Assembly: GCF_035552695.1 (NCBI RefSeq)
Contig: NZ_DASZKT010000266.1
Location: 1 to 64,000 of the forward strand
Length of the DNA: 64,000 bases
Direction: 5' to 3'
Source of the DNA: Actinospica sp035552695
GTDB taxonomy: Bacteria; Actinomycetota; Actinomycetes; Streptomycetales; Catenulisporaceae
Under the pieces are notes generated by a model. The model ran no database searches. It worked only from the letters and a program-made list of their open reading frames with translations, and was not told where the DNA came from. Positions within the stretch are counted from its first letter, which is position 1; every line of letters begins with the position of its first letter. The translations under genes and the position numbers were made by a program. Shown here in pieces: positions 42,985-51,964 of this stretch.

Positions 42985-45057
42985 ATGGGGAACACCCGCA
43001 TCCCACGGACCCGAATATCCGCCGGTTCGCGAACCCGCGCCCTGCGGATCGGGGCGCCGATCACCGCTCTGGCCGTCGCCATCGCGATGGGCACCGCGCA
43101 GGCGGACGCCGCCACGAGCGCCGTCTCACACACCCCCACCGCGGTCGGCTCCATCGCGACCGTGCCGGCCGGGGCCAAGAGCGCCGCGGCGCCGAGCGAC
43201 TCCACCAAGATCAACGTGGACATCGCCCTCGAGCCGCGCAACGCCGCCGAGCTCGGCCAGTACGCGCAGCTGGTCGGTGACCCGAACTCGGTGTTCTACA
43301 AGCAGTACCTGACGAAGTGGCAGACCCAGCTGCTGTTCGCCCCGTCGCAGTCCACGGTGAACGCGGTCAGCCAGGCGCTCACGGCGGCCGGCCTGACCCC
43401 CGGCGCGGCGATCGACGACAACTTCTACGTGCCGGTGAGCGCCACGATAGGCCAGCTCAAGCAGGCCTTCAAGATCGGCTTCGCGGGCTACAAGCTGGCG
43501 GACGGCCAGACCGCGTTCAACGCGACCTCGCTGCCGAAGCTGGACCAGTCGGTCTCGAGCGACGTCCGCGGCATCATCGGCCTCGACGACTTCCTCAAGC
43601 TGAGCGCGGACCACCAGACGCCGGCCAAGAACTCCCGGAGCGCGGCGGCCTCGGTCACCACGGCCGGCAAGTCGTCGGGCAAGAGCGGCGCCGTCCCCGC
43701 GATGTGCTCCACGTTCACCACCGCGATCGACTCGTACCTGACGCACTTCGGCTACGCCGGCAAGGACGGCGGCACGTACTACTCGCCGACCGCCATGGCC
43801 AGCGCGTACGGCTACGCCAGTCAGCTCACCTCCGGCAACCAGGGCCAGGGCGTCACGGTCGCCGTCGAGGAGTGGGAGGCCGTGAACCACCAGGCGGTCT
43901 CCGACTACGAGAGCTGCGTCGGCTCGCACAGCAAGGTCAGCTACGACACGTCCGCCGCCGGCACCACGGTCCAGCCGACCGCGACGAACAACGTCGGCGT
44001 CGAGGCCTCGCTGGACATCGAGGCCATCTCCTCGATCGCCCCGAAGGCCTCGATCGTCGACTTCGAGGGCCCGGACATCACCGCCTCGTTCACCGACGCC
44101 GACTGGCTCGACACCTTCGCCGCGCCGGTCGCCGCCGACTCCGCGAACGTGATCTCGCTGTCCTGGGGCGGCTGCGAGGCCGGCGCGATCGACAACACGC
44201 TGGAGAACGGCCAGACCACCACGCTGCAGCTGGCGGCGGTGCAGGGCCAGAGTTTCTTCACCTCGTCCGACGACAACGGCTCCGAGGGCTGCAACTCCGC
44301 GGCCCAGCAGGACCCGACGGTCACCGTGGACGACCCGGCCAACAACTTCTGGATCACCGCCGTCGGCGGCACCTACATGCAGGGCCTGAGCAACCCGACC
44401 GTCACCCCGTGGAACGACTCCGCGGTGCAGGGCGGCGCGACCGGCGGCGGCGTGTCGATCTGGCAGAGCCTGAGCGGCCGCGCCAACTACCAGGCGGGCT
44501 TCGTCGGCGCCGGCTACAGCGACGTCTGCGGCGCGGCCACCGGCGCCACCTGCCGCCAGGTCCCCGACATCTCGGCCCTCGGCGACTGGCGCTCCGGCTT
44601 CCCGCAGATGAACTACGCGGACAGCAACGGCGACTACGTCCTGGTCGACGGCGGCACCAGCCTCGCCACCCCCGTCATGGCGGCGATCACCGCCCTCGCC
44701 GACAGCTCCCGCGGCTGCACGGTGAACGGCCCCGCCGGCTTCATCAACCCGACGATCTACAACCTGGCGAAGAACCCGGGCAGCTACGCCAAGGACTTCC
44801 AGGACGAGACGACCGGCAACAACGCCTACTCGCCGTCCGGTTACACCGGCAGCCTGTTCCAGGCCACCAAGGGCTACGACATGGCCTCCGGCCTCGGTTC
44901 CCCCAAGGCCGCGACCCTGATCCCCGCCCTGTGCGCCCCGAACAGGTACATCGGCTGGATCTTCGGCCAGAGCCAGCTCGGCACCGCCGCGCAGCACGGC
45001 CAGTCCAGCATCGACAAGGCGGTCTCCACCGAGTCCGCCGAGGAGAACGCCCGCTGA
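42985..45057 (+). CDS. Secreted S53 family serine-carboxyl peptidase (sedolisin/kumamolisin type)
   Basis: 690 aa. The signal peptide (about 1-42) has a basic Arg-rich front and ends ADA. The pro-domain (about 70-205) carries the SVFYKQYLTKWQ and ALTAAGLTP features of pro-kumamolisin. The mature enzyme has the Glu/Asp pair in VEASLDIEAISSIAPKA, the oxyanion Asp region and the catalytic Ser in VDGGTSLATPVMAAI. S53 peptidases act at acid pH outside the cell. It follows fdhD and converges on a methyltransferase gene, with a terminator between. Confidence 0.93.
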   Translation: MGNTRIPRTRISAGSRTRALRIGAPITALAVAIAMGTAQADAATSAVSHTPTAVGSIATVPAGAKSAAAPSDSTKINVDIALEPRNAAELGQYAQLVGDPNSVFYKQYLTKWQTQLLFAPSQSTVNAVSQALTAAGLTPGAAIDDNFYVPVSATIGQLKQAFKIGFAGYKLADGQTAFNATSLPKLDQSVSSDVRGIIGLDDFLKLSADHQTPAKNSRSAAASVTTAGKSSGKSGAVPAMCSTFTTAIDSYLTHFGYAGKDGGTYYSPTAMASAYGYASQLTSGNQGQGVTVAVEEWEAVNHQAVSDYESCVGSHSKVSYDTSAAGTTVQPTATNNVGVEASLDIEAISSIAPKASIVDFEGPDITASFTDADWLDTFAAPVAADSANVISLSWGGCEAGAIDNTLENGQTTTLQLAAVQGQSFFTSSDDNGSEGCNSAAQQDPTVTVDDPANNFWITAVGGTYMQGLSNPTVTPWNDSAVQGGATGGGVSIWQSLSGRANYQAGFVGAGYSDVCGAATGATCRQVPDISALGDWRSGFPQMNYADSNGDYVLVDGGTSLATPVMAAITALADSSRGCTVNGPAGFINPTIYNLAKNPGSYAKDFQDETTGNNAYSPSGYTGSLFQATKGYDMASGLGSPKAATLIPALCAPNRYIGWIFGQSQLGTAAQHGQSSIDKAVSTESAEENAR

Positions 45058-45090
45058 GTGAGGGTCTCCGTACCCTGACCCAAGGCACGT

Positions 45091-45127
45091 CCGGCGCCCC
45101 CACCGTGAAGTCAGGTGGGGGCGCCGG
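45091..45127. terminator. Bidirectional terminator after the S53 peptidase
   Basis: A perfect 14-bp stem (45091-45104 with 45114-45127), 9-nt loop, then TTCTGTG. It lies between convergent genes ending at 45057 and 45140. Confidence 0.85.
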
Positions 45128-45139
45128 TTCTGTGCGCGG

Positions 45140-45763
45140 TCAGTGTCCGCTGACCAGCGCGTAACGCTCGTCCTGGATGGGCCCGCCCCACAGCGATGGA
45201 GCATCCAACCTGTGCACGGTCGCCTCCTGCCGGTGGCGAAGGACCAGGGACCGGCAGTCGACCGCGCTCAACCCGGCTCCCGTGAACCACCTGCCCTCGA
45301 TCAACACCAGACGTCCACCAGGACGCAACAGCCCTACCCATCGCCCCAGCACGACGGCCGGATCGGGCAGTGCCCACAAGACATGCCGCGCCAGGACCAC
45401 GTCGCACGACGCCGGCGGGTAGGGCGGTGCCGCCGCGTCGCCCCACTGGAAGTCCACGCGCACGCCGGCCGCCGCGGCCTTCTGCTCGGCGAGAGCAAGC
45501 ATCTTCCCGGAAAGGTCCATACCGCGCACCTGATGGCCTGCCTGGGCCAGCAGCACCGCGAGGCTGCCCGTCCCGCACCCGAGATCGATCACAGCCGCAG
45601 GTGACGACGGCATCAGCGGCAGCAGAACATCCCTCCACGCCGCCCGCACCGCCGGATCCCGCAGCCCATGATCGGGCTGCTCGTCGAAACTCGCGGCCTG
45701 CTCATCCCAGAACTCTTGCGCCTGCTCCATCACACGCGACATCCTGCCCAATCCCACCGACAT
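45140..45763 (-). CDS. Class I SAM-dependent methyltransferase
   Basis: 207 aa. SAM-binding motif I is VIDLGCGTGSLAVLLAQAG (about 60-78), followed by GMDLSGKML, QWGDAAAPPYPPASCDVVLARHVLWALPDP and LRPGGRLVLIEG. This is the Methyltransf_11/UbiE-like fold. The substrate is unknown. Internal ATGs at 45742 and 45730 are alternative starts; none has an ideal ribosome site. It stands between a terminator and a GNAT gene in the same direction. Confidence 0.9.
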   Translation of the reverse strand: MSVGLGRMSRVMEQAQEFWDEQAASFDEQPDHGLRDPAVRAAWRDVLLPLMPSSPAAVIDLGCGTGSLAVLLAQAGHQVRGMDLSGKMLALAEQKAAAAGVRVDFQWGDAAAPPYPPASCDVVLARHVLWALPDPAVVLGRWVGLLRPGGRLVLIEGRWFTGAGLSAVDCRSLVLRHRQEATVHRLDAPSLWGGPIQDERYALVSGH

Positions 45764-45837
45764 TCGCGGCGGCGAAGCCTCGGCCTGAATCGCCGAAGCA
45801 GCCCTCCCACCCGTCCTGAGCCTTCGGGATGCGACAT

Positions 45838-46461
45838 TCAGCGGGCTGGACAGTCCGCGAACTCATCGGACAGCAGCGAGCCGACCCACAGGTCCTTGCG
45901 TACGCCACGGTGAAGTAGCTGCGCGCGTCGGGTGCCTTCGAGCGCAAAGCCGTTGCGGAGCGCCACCTTCAACGATCCCTCATTCCCGACGATCGCATCC
46001 CACCTGATGAGCGCGAGCCCGAATTCTCCGAATCCCCACCGGCACACCGCGCCGACCGCTTCGGACGTGTATCCGCGCCGTCGCGCCCACGGGGCGGTCC
46101 AGTAGCCGATCCCCGCGCTGCCACCGGCCGGTTCGTCCAGTTGCGCAAGGTTGTGCAGACCTACCGCCCCGACCAGAGTCGCCGTGTCCGCCGCGTCCGC
46201 CGTGAAGACTCCAAACGCCGCATCCGTTCCGGCGGCGCGTCCGCTCGGGCAGATCTCGCGGACGAACTTCTCAGCGTGGGTCCGCCGATAGGGCACCGGG
46301 AGCATCGTGAAGCGCTCGATCTCGCCGTCCTGGCACGCCTCGGTGATCGCGTCGATATCCGCCTCGCGAAACTCGCGCAGCACCAGCCGGGACGTCGCGA
46401 GCCCCACACCGGTCAGATCTCGAACGGACGGAGTCTCAGCGACCCGATCGGCACTCGTCAT
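45838..46461 (-). CDS. GNAT family N-acetyltransferase (RimJ/RimL-like)
   Basis: 207 aa from ATG 46461. The N-terminal ATSRLVLREFREADIDAI is the RimJ/RimL opening; WARRRGYTSEAVGAVCRWGF carries the acetyl-CoA (R/Q)xxGxG/A loop, and NEGSLKVALRNGFALEGTRRA is the typical C-terminal core. It acetylates a small molecule or protein N-terminus; target unknown. TACGGT lies 7 bp ahead of this ATG, suggesting a leaderless mRNA. An upstream in-frame start at 46494 is less likely. Confidence 0.88.
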   Translation of the reverse strand: MTSADRVAETPSVRDLTGVGLATSRLVLREFREADIDAITEACQDGEIERFTMLPVPYRRTHAEKFVREICPSGRAAGTDAAFGVFTADAADTATLVGAVGLHNLAQLDEPAGGSAGIGYWTAPWARRRGYTSEAVGAVCRWGFGEFGLALIRWDAIVGNEGSLKVALRNGFALEGTRRAQLLHRGVRKDLWVGSLLSDEFADCPAR

Positions 46462-46521
46462 GCCAAGTACCGTAATCCGGCCCGAGCCCAGCACGGAAAG
46501 GAATTTCGCCGCCGACGCGTG

Positions 46522-47243
46522 TCAGAGCAGCTTGAAGCTCAGCTGGGCACCGAGTTCGCGAAAGCCCAACGCGGTGGCCACGCGGCGGGACGCCGCCGGT
46601 CGGGCGCGCCACTGCGGAAGCAACCCGGCCGTCAACGCGTGAGCCACCGCGCTCGAAGCCACCGCGCGAGCGAGTCCCTGACCCCGCCGGCCCGGCGCAG
46701 TCAGAACGCTGATATGCGCGATCCGGCGCGGCCAGATCCGATACCCGGAAGCCGCGGCCACCACGCCGCCGATCCGGATGGCAAAGGCCGGCGAGGTGAT
46801 CTCGCCGAGTCCGGCCTCATCGGCATCGGCTTCGCCCGCCGACTGCTCCAACTCGTGCAACTCGGAATTCCCAGCGGCCAGTTGGTCGACGACGTGCGAC
46901 CCGGTCGGCATTTGGCGGAAGTCGCCCTCGGCGAGATATCCCAACGTCGCCGGACCGAGCGCCTCGGCAACGGGGAGCACCGAACCGACCGCCTCGGCAT
47001 TCGCCACTGCTTCAACCGTCAAGCCGGAAAACGCCTCGCCGATCACCGCAGCAGCGGCCTCACTCGGTGCGGCGACGATCGCCGAGCCGCCGAGAACCAC
47101 CACTCCGACCCATCCTGGAGGACACATCCACGACTCCGGCGACACCACCACCCGCAGCCCCCTAGCGGATCGAACGACACCGGCACGCGGGCCAACTCTT
47201 CCCACAGCCCGCGCGCTTCAGCCAGCAGAGGATCCATCGACAT
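46522..47243 (-). pseudogene. GNAT family acetyltransferase with an apparent frameshift
   Basis: ATG 47243 has GGGAGG upstream and opens MSMDPLLAEARGLWEELARVPVSFDPLGG. The frame then fails. The neighbouring frame continues LRVVVSPESWMCPPGWVGVV through a GNAT domain (TAPGRRGQGLARAVASSAVAHAL) to the stop at 46522. The two join if one base is added in the C5 run at 47158-47162 (G5 on the coding strand). So either a base was lost in that homopolymer, or the read has an error. If functional, the protein is about 240 aa. The substrate is unknown. Confidence 0.7.
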
Positions 47244-47306
47244 GCCTTGATCCTCCCAGCCCTCCCACCACGGCGCCCACAACATTTCCCGGCGTCCGCC
47301 CCCTGG

Positions 47307-47885
47307 TCAGGCGGTCTCCTGTGGGGTGACGCCGGCTCGGCGGGCGAGGGCCATGGCGGCGAGGGCGGAGTGGACGTCGAGCTTGGCGAGGATGCGCTGG
47401 ATGTGGGTGCGGACGGTGTGGGGGGACATGAAGAGGCGCTTCGCGATCTCCGTGCGCCCTATGCCGGCGGCGATGCAGCGGAGGACTTGGGTCTCGCGGG
47501 GGGTCAGGGCGGATATGGCCGAGGGTGGGGGTGCGGACGGGGACGGGAGCGGCGGCGCGGTTGGAGGTGCGAGCGGGGGCGCGGACAGGGACAAGGATGG
47601 GAACGGCTGCGCGGTTTGGGATGCAAGCGGCGGCGCGGGAGGGGACGGCGATGCGGATGGGCACGCGGACGGGGGTGAGGGCGGGGGCGGTGCCGGCGCC
47701 GGGGGCGGGAGGGCGGCGGCTTGGAGGCGGGTGGCTACGCCCAGCTTGGTGAGGACGCGTTGGACGTGGCAGCGGACGGTGGCGCGGGTGATGGCGAGGT
47801 CGCGGGCGATCTCCTTGCTGGAGCGGCCTTCGCGGACCAGGGAGAGGATCTGGTTCTCGCGGGGCGTTAGGGAGGTATCGGTCAT
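47307..47885 (-). CDS. LuxR-type regulator with two HTH domains and a Pro-rich linker
   Basis: 192 aa. Two complete LuxR/GerE helix-turn-helix units are present: residues about 5-60 (LTPRENQILSLVREGRSSKEIARDLAITRATVRCHVQRVL, shown in parts) and about 127-185 (LTPRETQVLRCIAAGIGRTEIAKRL). Between them lie ~65 residues of Pro/Ser/Ala. There is no receiver, autoinducer or ATPase domain. A single chain with two DNA-binding heads could bind two half-sites without dimerising. It is monocistronic, and no neighbour shows what it controls. The linker DNA is itself repetitive. Confidence 0.85.
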   Translation of the reverse strand: MTDTSLTPRENQILSLVREGRSSKEIARDLAITRATVRCHVQRVLTKLGVATRLQAAALPPPAPAPPPPSPPSACPSASPSPPAPPLASQTAQPFPSLSLSAPPLAPPTAPPLPSPSAPPPSAISALTPRETQVLRCIAAGIGRTEIAKRLFMSPHTVRTHIQRILAKLDVHSALAAMALARRAGVTPQETA

Positions 47886-48249
47886 ATCGCCACGTTAGGG
47901 ACGTGGCTTCGGGAACGGCGGCGGGGCGGGGGAAATCGCGGGGATGGCGGAGTTGTGGGGTTGTATGAGGGCTACGTGCGGGTCACTCGGATGGCGGGAA
48001 GTTGTGACTGGACGGCGTCGAGTTCGGCTGTCTGCGCGCGGGGATGCGGAGGACGAGGGTGCGGAGGTTGGGGAGTTGACTCAGCTCGGCGATCTCTTCG
48101 AAGCTGGACGGCGCTCTCCAGGACGTGCGCGACCAACTCGCCGACGACGTTCTGCGGTAGGACGTTCTGCAGCAGATTGCTGAGAACCGAGATCTCCGCC
48201 CCGCTCGGCATGCTTCCGGTGTCGCAGGCCGCGGGGGTTGCGGGACGGG
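47886..48249. other. Intergenic stretch between the LuxR-type gene and the ABC-F gene
   Basis: 364 bp. The only candidate inside is the weak short frame at 47972-48211. No promoter pair or terminator stood out. Confidence 0.4.
47972..48211 (-). CDS. Possible small hypothetical protein
   Basis: 79 aa from ATG 48211. Residues 6-35 (SVLSNLLQNVLPQNVVGELVAHVLESAVQ, seen in two parts) could form an amphipathic helix; the rest is Pro/Arg-rich. The ribosome site is weak (GGAAGC). No family is recognised. It may be a chance frame. Confidence 0.25.
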   Translation of the reverse strand: MPSGAEISVLSNLLQNVLPQNVVGELVAHVLESAVQLRRDRRAESTPQPPHPRPPHPRAQTAELDAVQSQLPAIRVTRT

Positions 48250-50073
48250 CTAGTCGGCGAGCGTCAGCCACTCCTCTTCGAGGCGCTCGCGCTCTTCCGT
48301 CAGTTCCCTGAGCTTGGCGTCGAGTTCCGCGACCTTCTCGTAGTCGGTCGCGGCGGCCGCCATCTGGTCGTGCAGGTCCTTCTCGAGACCGGAGACCTTG
48401 TCCAGCCGGCGCTCGATCCTGGCCATGTCCTTCTGCGCGGCACGCTGGTCCTTGGCTGCGGAGGACGAAACAGGCGCGGTCGGGGCGGCGGAGGCCGGGA
48501 CCGGGGCCGAAGCGGCGGTCGCGGCACGGCGCTGGAGGTATTCGTCGACGCCGCCGGGGAGCATGCGCAGCGTTCCGTCGCCGAGCAGCGCGACGATGTG
48601 GTCGGTGGCGCGCTCCAGGAAATACCGGTCGTGCGAGATGACCAGCAGCGAGCCGGGCCAGCCGTCGAGCAGGTCCTCCAGCGCTCGCAGCGTGTCGATG
48701 TCCAGGTCGTTGGTGGGCTCGTCGAGGAGGAGGACGTTGGGTTCGCCCATGAGCAGCCGCAGCAGTTGGAGTCTGCGCCGCTCGCCGCCGGAGAGGTCGC
48801 CGACCGGGGTCCACTGCTTCTCGCCGGTGAAGCCGAAGCGTTCGAGCAGTTGGGACGCGGTCATCTCGCGGCCCTTGCCGAGGTCGATGCTGGTCTTGAT
48901 CTCCTCGACCGCCTTGAGCACCTTCAGGTTCGGGTCGATGCTGTGTTCACCCGGCGCGCGTTGACCGGTGATCTCCTGCGAGAGCACGGCGGGCTTCACG
49001 GTCACGCCGGTGACGACGCGGCCGCCGGCGGGCTGGACGGTGCCCGTGAGGAGACGCAGCAGGCTCGTCTTTCCGGCACCGTTGACGCCGACCAGGCCGA
49101 CGCGCTCGCCGGGGCCGAGCTGCCAGGTGACCTGCTGCAGCAGGGTGCGCTGCGTATCGCCCTCGCCGACGCGGTACGTGACGTCTTCGAGCTCGTAGAC
49201 GGTACGTCCCAAGCGTGCCGAGGCGAAGCGGGTGAGCTCGGCGCTGTCCCGCACGGGCGGCTCGCTGTCGATCAGCTCGTTGGCCGCCTCGATGCGGAAC
49301 TTGGGCTTCGACGTGCGTGCCGGGGCTCCGCGCCGCAGCCACGCGAGTTCCTTGCGCAGCAGGTTCTGCTTGCGGTCCCAGTCGGCGTCGGCGATCCGCG
49401 CGCGCTCGGCCCTGGCCAGGATGAACGCCGAGTAGCCGCCCTCGTAGGCATGCACCTGGCCGCCGGCGACCTCCCACGTGTGGTCGCAGACCTCGTCGAG
49501 GAACCAGCGGTCGTGCGTGACGACGAACAGCGCGGAGCGGCGCTGCCTCAGGTGCCGGGCCAGCCACGCGATGCCCTCGACGTCCAGATGGTTCGTCGGC
49601 TCGTCGAGCAGGATCAGCAGGTCGCTCGCGTCCGGCTCGATCAGCGCCTTCGCCAGCGCGACACGACGGCGCTCGCCGCCGGAGAGCGGGCCGACGAGCG
49701 TATCAAGGCCCTGCGGAAAGCCGGGCGCGTCGAGGCCGCCGAACAGGCCGGAGATCACGTCGCGGATCTGCGACTGACCGGCCCACTCGTGCGCCTCGCG
49801 GCCGCCGAGCAGCTGTGCGCGGATCGTTGCGTTCGGGTCGAGTTCGTCGTGCTGGCCGACCACGACCACGTGCGTGTTGCCGCTGTGCACGACGCGGCCC
49901 GAGTCCGGCTGCTCCTGCTTGGCCAGCAGCTTGAGCAGGGTCGACTTGCCGCCGCCGTTGCGTCCGACCATGCCGACCCGGTCGCCCTCGGCCAGGCCGA
50001 GCGACACCCCGTCCAAGAGCGTGCGAGTGCCGTAGGCCTTGCTGACTGACTCGATATTGACCAGATTCGCCAC
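48250..50073 (-). CDS. ABC-F family ATP-binding protein
   Basis: 607 aa. Two ATPase domains with no membrane part: the first has Walker A GRNGGGKSTLLKLL and signature LSGGERRRVALAKALI, the second Walker A GVNGAGKTSLLRLL and signature LSGGERRRLQLLRLL, with Walker B LLDEPTN in both. A coiled coil at the C-terminus (about 535-600) marks the Uup-like subgroup. ABC-F proteins act on the ribosome, in translation factors or antibiotic protection. In Streptomyces the homologue is close to ispE/rsmA, as here. A dedicated resistance role is not supported. Confidence 0.92.
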   Translation of the reverse strand: MANLVNIESVSKAYGTRTLLDGVSLGLAEGDRVGMVGRNGGGKSTLLKLLAKQEQPDSGRVVHSGNTHVVVVGQHDELDPNATIRAQLLGGREAHEWAGQSQIRDVISGLFGGLDAPGFPQGLDTLVGPLSGGERRRVALAKALIEPDASDLLILLDEPTNHLDVEGIAWLARHLRQRRSALFVVTHDRWFLDEVCDHTWEVAGGQVHAYEGGYSAFILARAERARIADADWDRKQNLLRKELAWLRRGAPARTSKPKFRIEAANELIDSEPPVRDSAELTRFASARLGRTVYELEDVTYRVGEGDTQRTLLQQVTWQLGPGERVGLVGVNGAGKTSLLRLLTGTVQPAGGRVVTGVTVKPAVLSQEITGQRAPGEHSIDPNLKVLKAVEEIKTSIDLGKGREMTASQLLERFGFTGEKQWTPVGDLSGGERRRLQLLRLLMGEPNVLLLDEPTNDLDIDTLRALEDLLDGWPGSLLVISHDRYFLERATDHIVALLGDGTLRMLPGGVDEYLQRRAATAASAPVPASAAPTAPVSSSAAKDQRAAQKDMARIERRLDKVSGLEKDLHDQMAAAATDYEKVAELDAKLRELTEERERLEEEWLTLAD

Positions 50074-50139
50074 GCGGAAAGCCTACGCGGTCCGCGCCGA
50101 GCCCAGATCCATTTCAGCCCAGCCCAGCCGTGCTCCCGG

Positions 50140-51927
50140 CTAGATCCAGGATTGGAACCACATGTGCGAGGACCAGTCGTTATAGGAGATCGTCTGGTCC
50201 GTGTAGATCGGGTAGAAGTAGATGAAGATGCCGATGATCGCCACGACCATGGCCCCGCCGACCGCGGCGCCCCAGGCTCGGCGGACCGGTGGCGCGTCCG
50301 CCCGGCCGATGATCGCGCCCACGCTCGTCGCCGCGGCCAGGCACATGAACGGCACGAAGATCACCGCGTAGAACGAGAAGATCGTGCGCTCGGAGTAGTG
50401 CATCCACGGCAGGATGCCCGCAGCGATGCCGCACAGGATCGCCCCGGCCCGCCAGTCGCGGCGGCCGATCCAGAGCCAGAGCAGGTAGACGATCGAGGCC
50501 GTGGCCAGCCACCACAGGAACGGGTTGCCGAGCGCGAGAATCTCCTGCGAGCAGCTGTGCATCGCCGCGGTGCAGCCGTTGGTGCCCACCTTCGGCGAGG
50601 TGTAGTCGAAGGCGACCGGGCGGCCCATGACCAGCCAGGACCACGGATTCGACTGGTATGGATGCGGGGATTGGAGGTTCGCGTTGAACTGGTACTCGGA
50701 ATGCACGTAGTTCCACAGCGAGCGCAGCCAGTCCGGCACCAGCCACTGCGTCAGCTGCCTGCTGAACGGGACGTCCGGGAAGCCGGCGGCCGGGTTCGAG
50801 TTGGCCCAGAAGCGGTTGTAGCCACCGCCGTTCGAGGTGTTGAAGATCCAGCCCGCGTACGACGCGATGAAGACGACGGCCATCTGCACCGGCAGCGTCA
50901 GGAAGGCCCAGCCCACGTCGCGGCGCAGCGTGGCGATCGACGGGTTGCGCAGGCCGAGGGAGCGGCGCGTACCCCGGTCCCACACGACGGTGAGCACCGC
51001 GAACGCCGCGACGAAGAACACCGCGTTCCACTTGGTCGCGGTCGCGCAGCCGAGCATGAAACCGGCGAGGATCCGCCAGGGGCGCAGGCCGAATTTGGGT
51101 CCGTGCTCGCCCTTGAGCAGCGGTGTACCCGTGAAGTGGTCCTCGGCCCAGGCCGCGGCCTTCTCCCGGACCTTGTCGCGGTCCACGACCAGGGCGCCGA
51201 ACGCCGCCAGCACGAAGAACATCTGGATGCCGTCGAGCAGGCCGGTGCGCGCCATCACGAAGGCGAGGCCGTCGAAGCTGAGGAACAGGCCCGCGAGGAC
51301 GCCGATGAGCGTGGAGCGGAACATCCGGCGCGCGGTGCGGGTGAGGATGAGGATCGCGAGGGTGCCGAGCACGGCCTCCATCAGCCGCCAGCCGACCGGG
51401 TTCAGGCCCCAGATCTTCTCGCCGAAGCCGATGATCCACTTGCCGACCGGCGGGTGGACGACGTACTCGGGGCCGGAGGCGAAGCTGGCCGCGCCCTGGC
51501 TCCCGTAGCCCCCGCCGACCGCGAGCTTCGGGTCGGCGGCGGAGGAGGTCTGCCAGTTGTGCTCCCAGCCGTAGACCCACATCGACCAGCCGTCTTTGGC
51601 GTAGTACGTCTCGTCGAAGATGATCTTGTTGGGCCTGGCCAGGTCCCAGAAGCGCATGATCCCGCCGATGAACGTCACGACCACCGGCAGGATCCAGCCG
51701 GCGCCGCGGAAGAACTCCGGGTAGTACGGCGGGTTGAGCCGCTCGGCCAGCGGCGGGCGCTCGGCCGGCCGCGGCCCGCCCGCCGGCCGCCACCAGACCT
51801 TGCCGCGCTCGATCCGCCGCCAGCGCCGCCGCGGGCTCGCCCCGGCGGGCAGGCCCTGGTCACCGGCCTCGACGACCTCGTCCTCGATCAGGTTGGCGTC
51901 ATCCACGTCGCTCTCCACGCGCGCCAT
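50140..51927 (-). CDS. pmt: Protein O-mannosyltransferase (PMT family)
   Basis: 595 aa from ATG 51927. It transfers mannose from polyprenyl-phosphate-mannose to Ser/Thr of exported proteins. The first loop carries the catalytic Asp-Glu in KIIFDETYYAKDGW (residues 105-106). Eleven or so hydrophobic helices and a GGNYG-like YVVHPPVGKW loop follow. The N-terminal 45 residues are acidic then Arg-rich. It is divergent from rsmI with only ~37 bp between. ManB and the guanylyltransferase in this window would supply GDP-mannose; the polyprenyl-mannose synthase is elsewhere. Confidence 0.92.
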   Translation of the reverse strand: MARVESDVDDANLIEDEVVEAGDQGLPAGASPRRRWRRIERGKVWWRPAGGPRPAERPPLAERLNPPYYPEFFRGAGWILPVVVTFIGGIMRFWDLARPNKIIFDETYYAKDGWSMWVYGWEHNWQTSSAADPKLAVGGGYGSQGAASFASGPEYVVHPPVGKWIIGFGEKIWGLNPVGWRLMEAVLGTLAILILTRTARRMFRSTLIGVLAGLFLSFDGLAFVMARTGLLDGIQMFFVLAAFGALVVDRDKVREKAAAWAEDHFTGTPLLKGEHGPKFGLRPWRILAGFMLGCATATKWNAVFFVAAFAVLTVVWDRGTRRSLGLRNPSIATLRRDVGWAFLTLPVQMAVVFIASYAGWIFNTSNGGGYNRFWANSNPAAGFPDVPFSRQLTQWLVPDWLRSLWNYVHSEYQFNANLQSPHPYQSNPWSWLVMGRPVAFDYTSPKVGTNGCTAAMHSCSQEILALGNPFLWWLATASIVYLLWLWIGRRDWRAGAILCGIAAGILPWMHYSERTIFSFYAVIFVPFMCLAAATSVGAIIGRADAPPVRRAWGAAVGGAMVVAIIGIFIYFYPIYTDQTISYNDWSSHMWFQSWI

Positions 51928-51964
51928 CGTATTGATTGCTTCTGAGAACGCGTAGTAAGCGAAG

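Noticed and set aside
47247..47898. Plus-strand frames opposite the LuxR-type gene
   Set aside because: They mirror the Pro-rich linker as Gly/Asp-rich repeats and have no start signals or domain.
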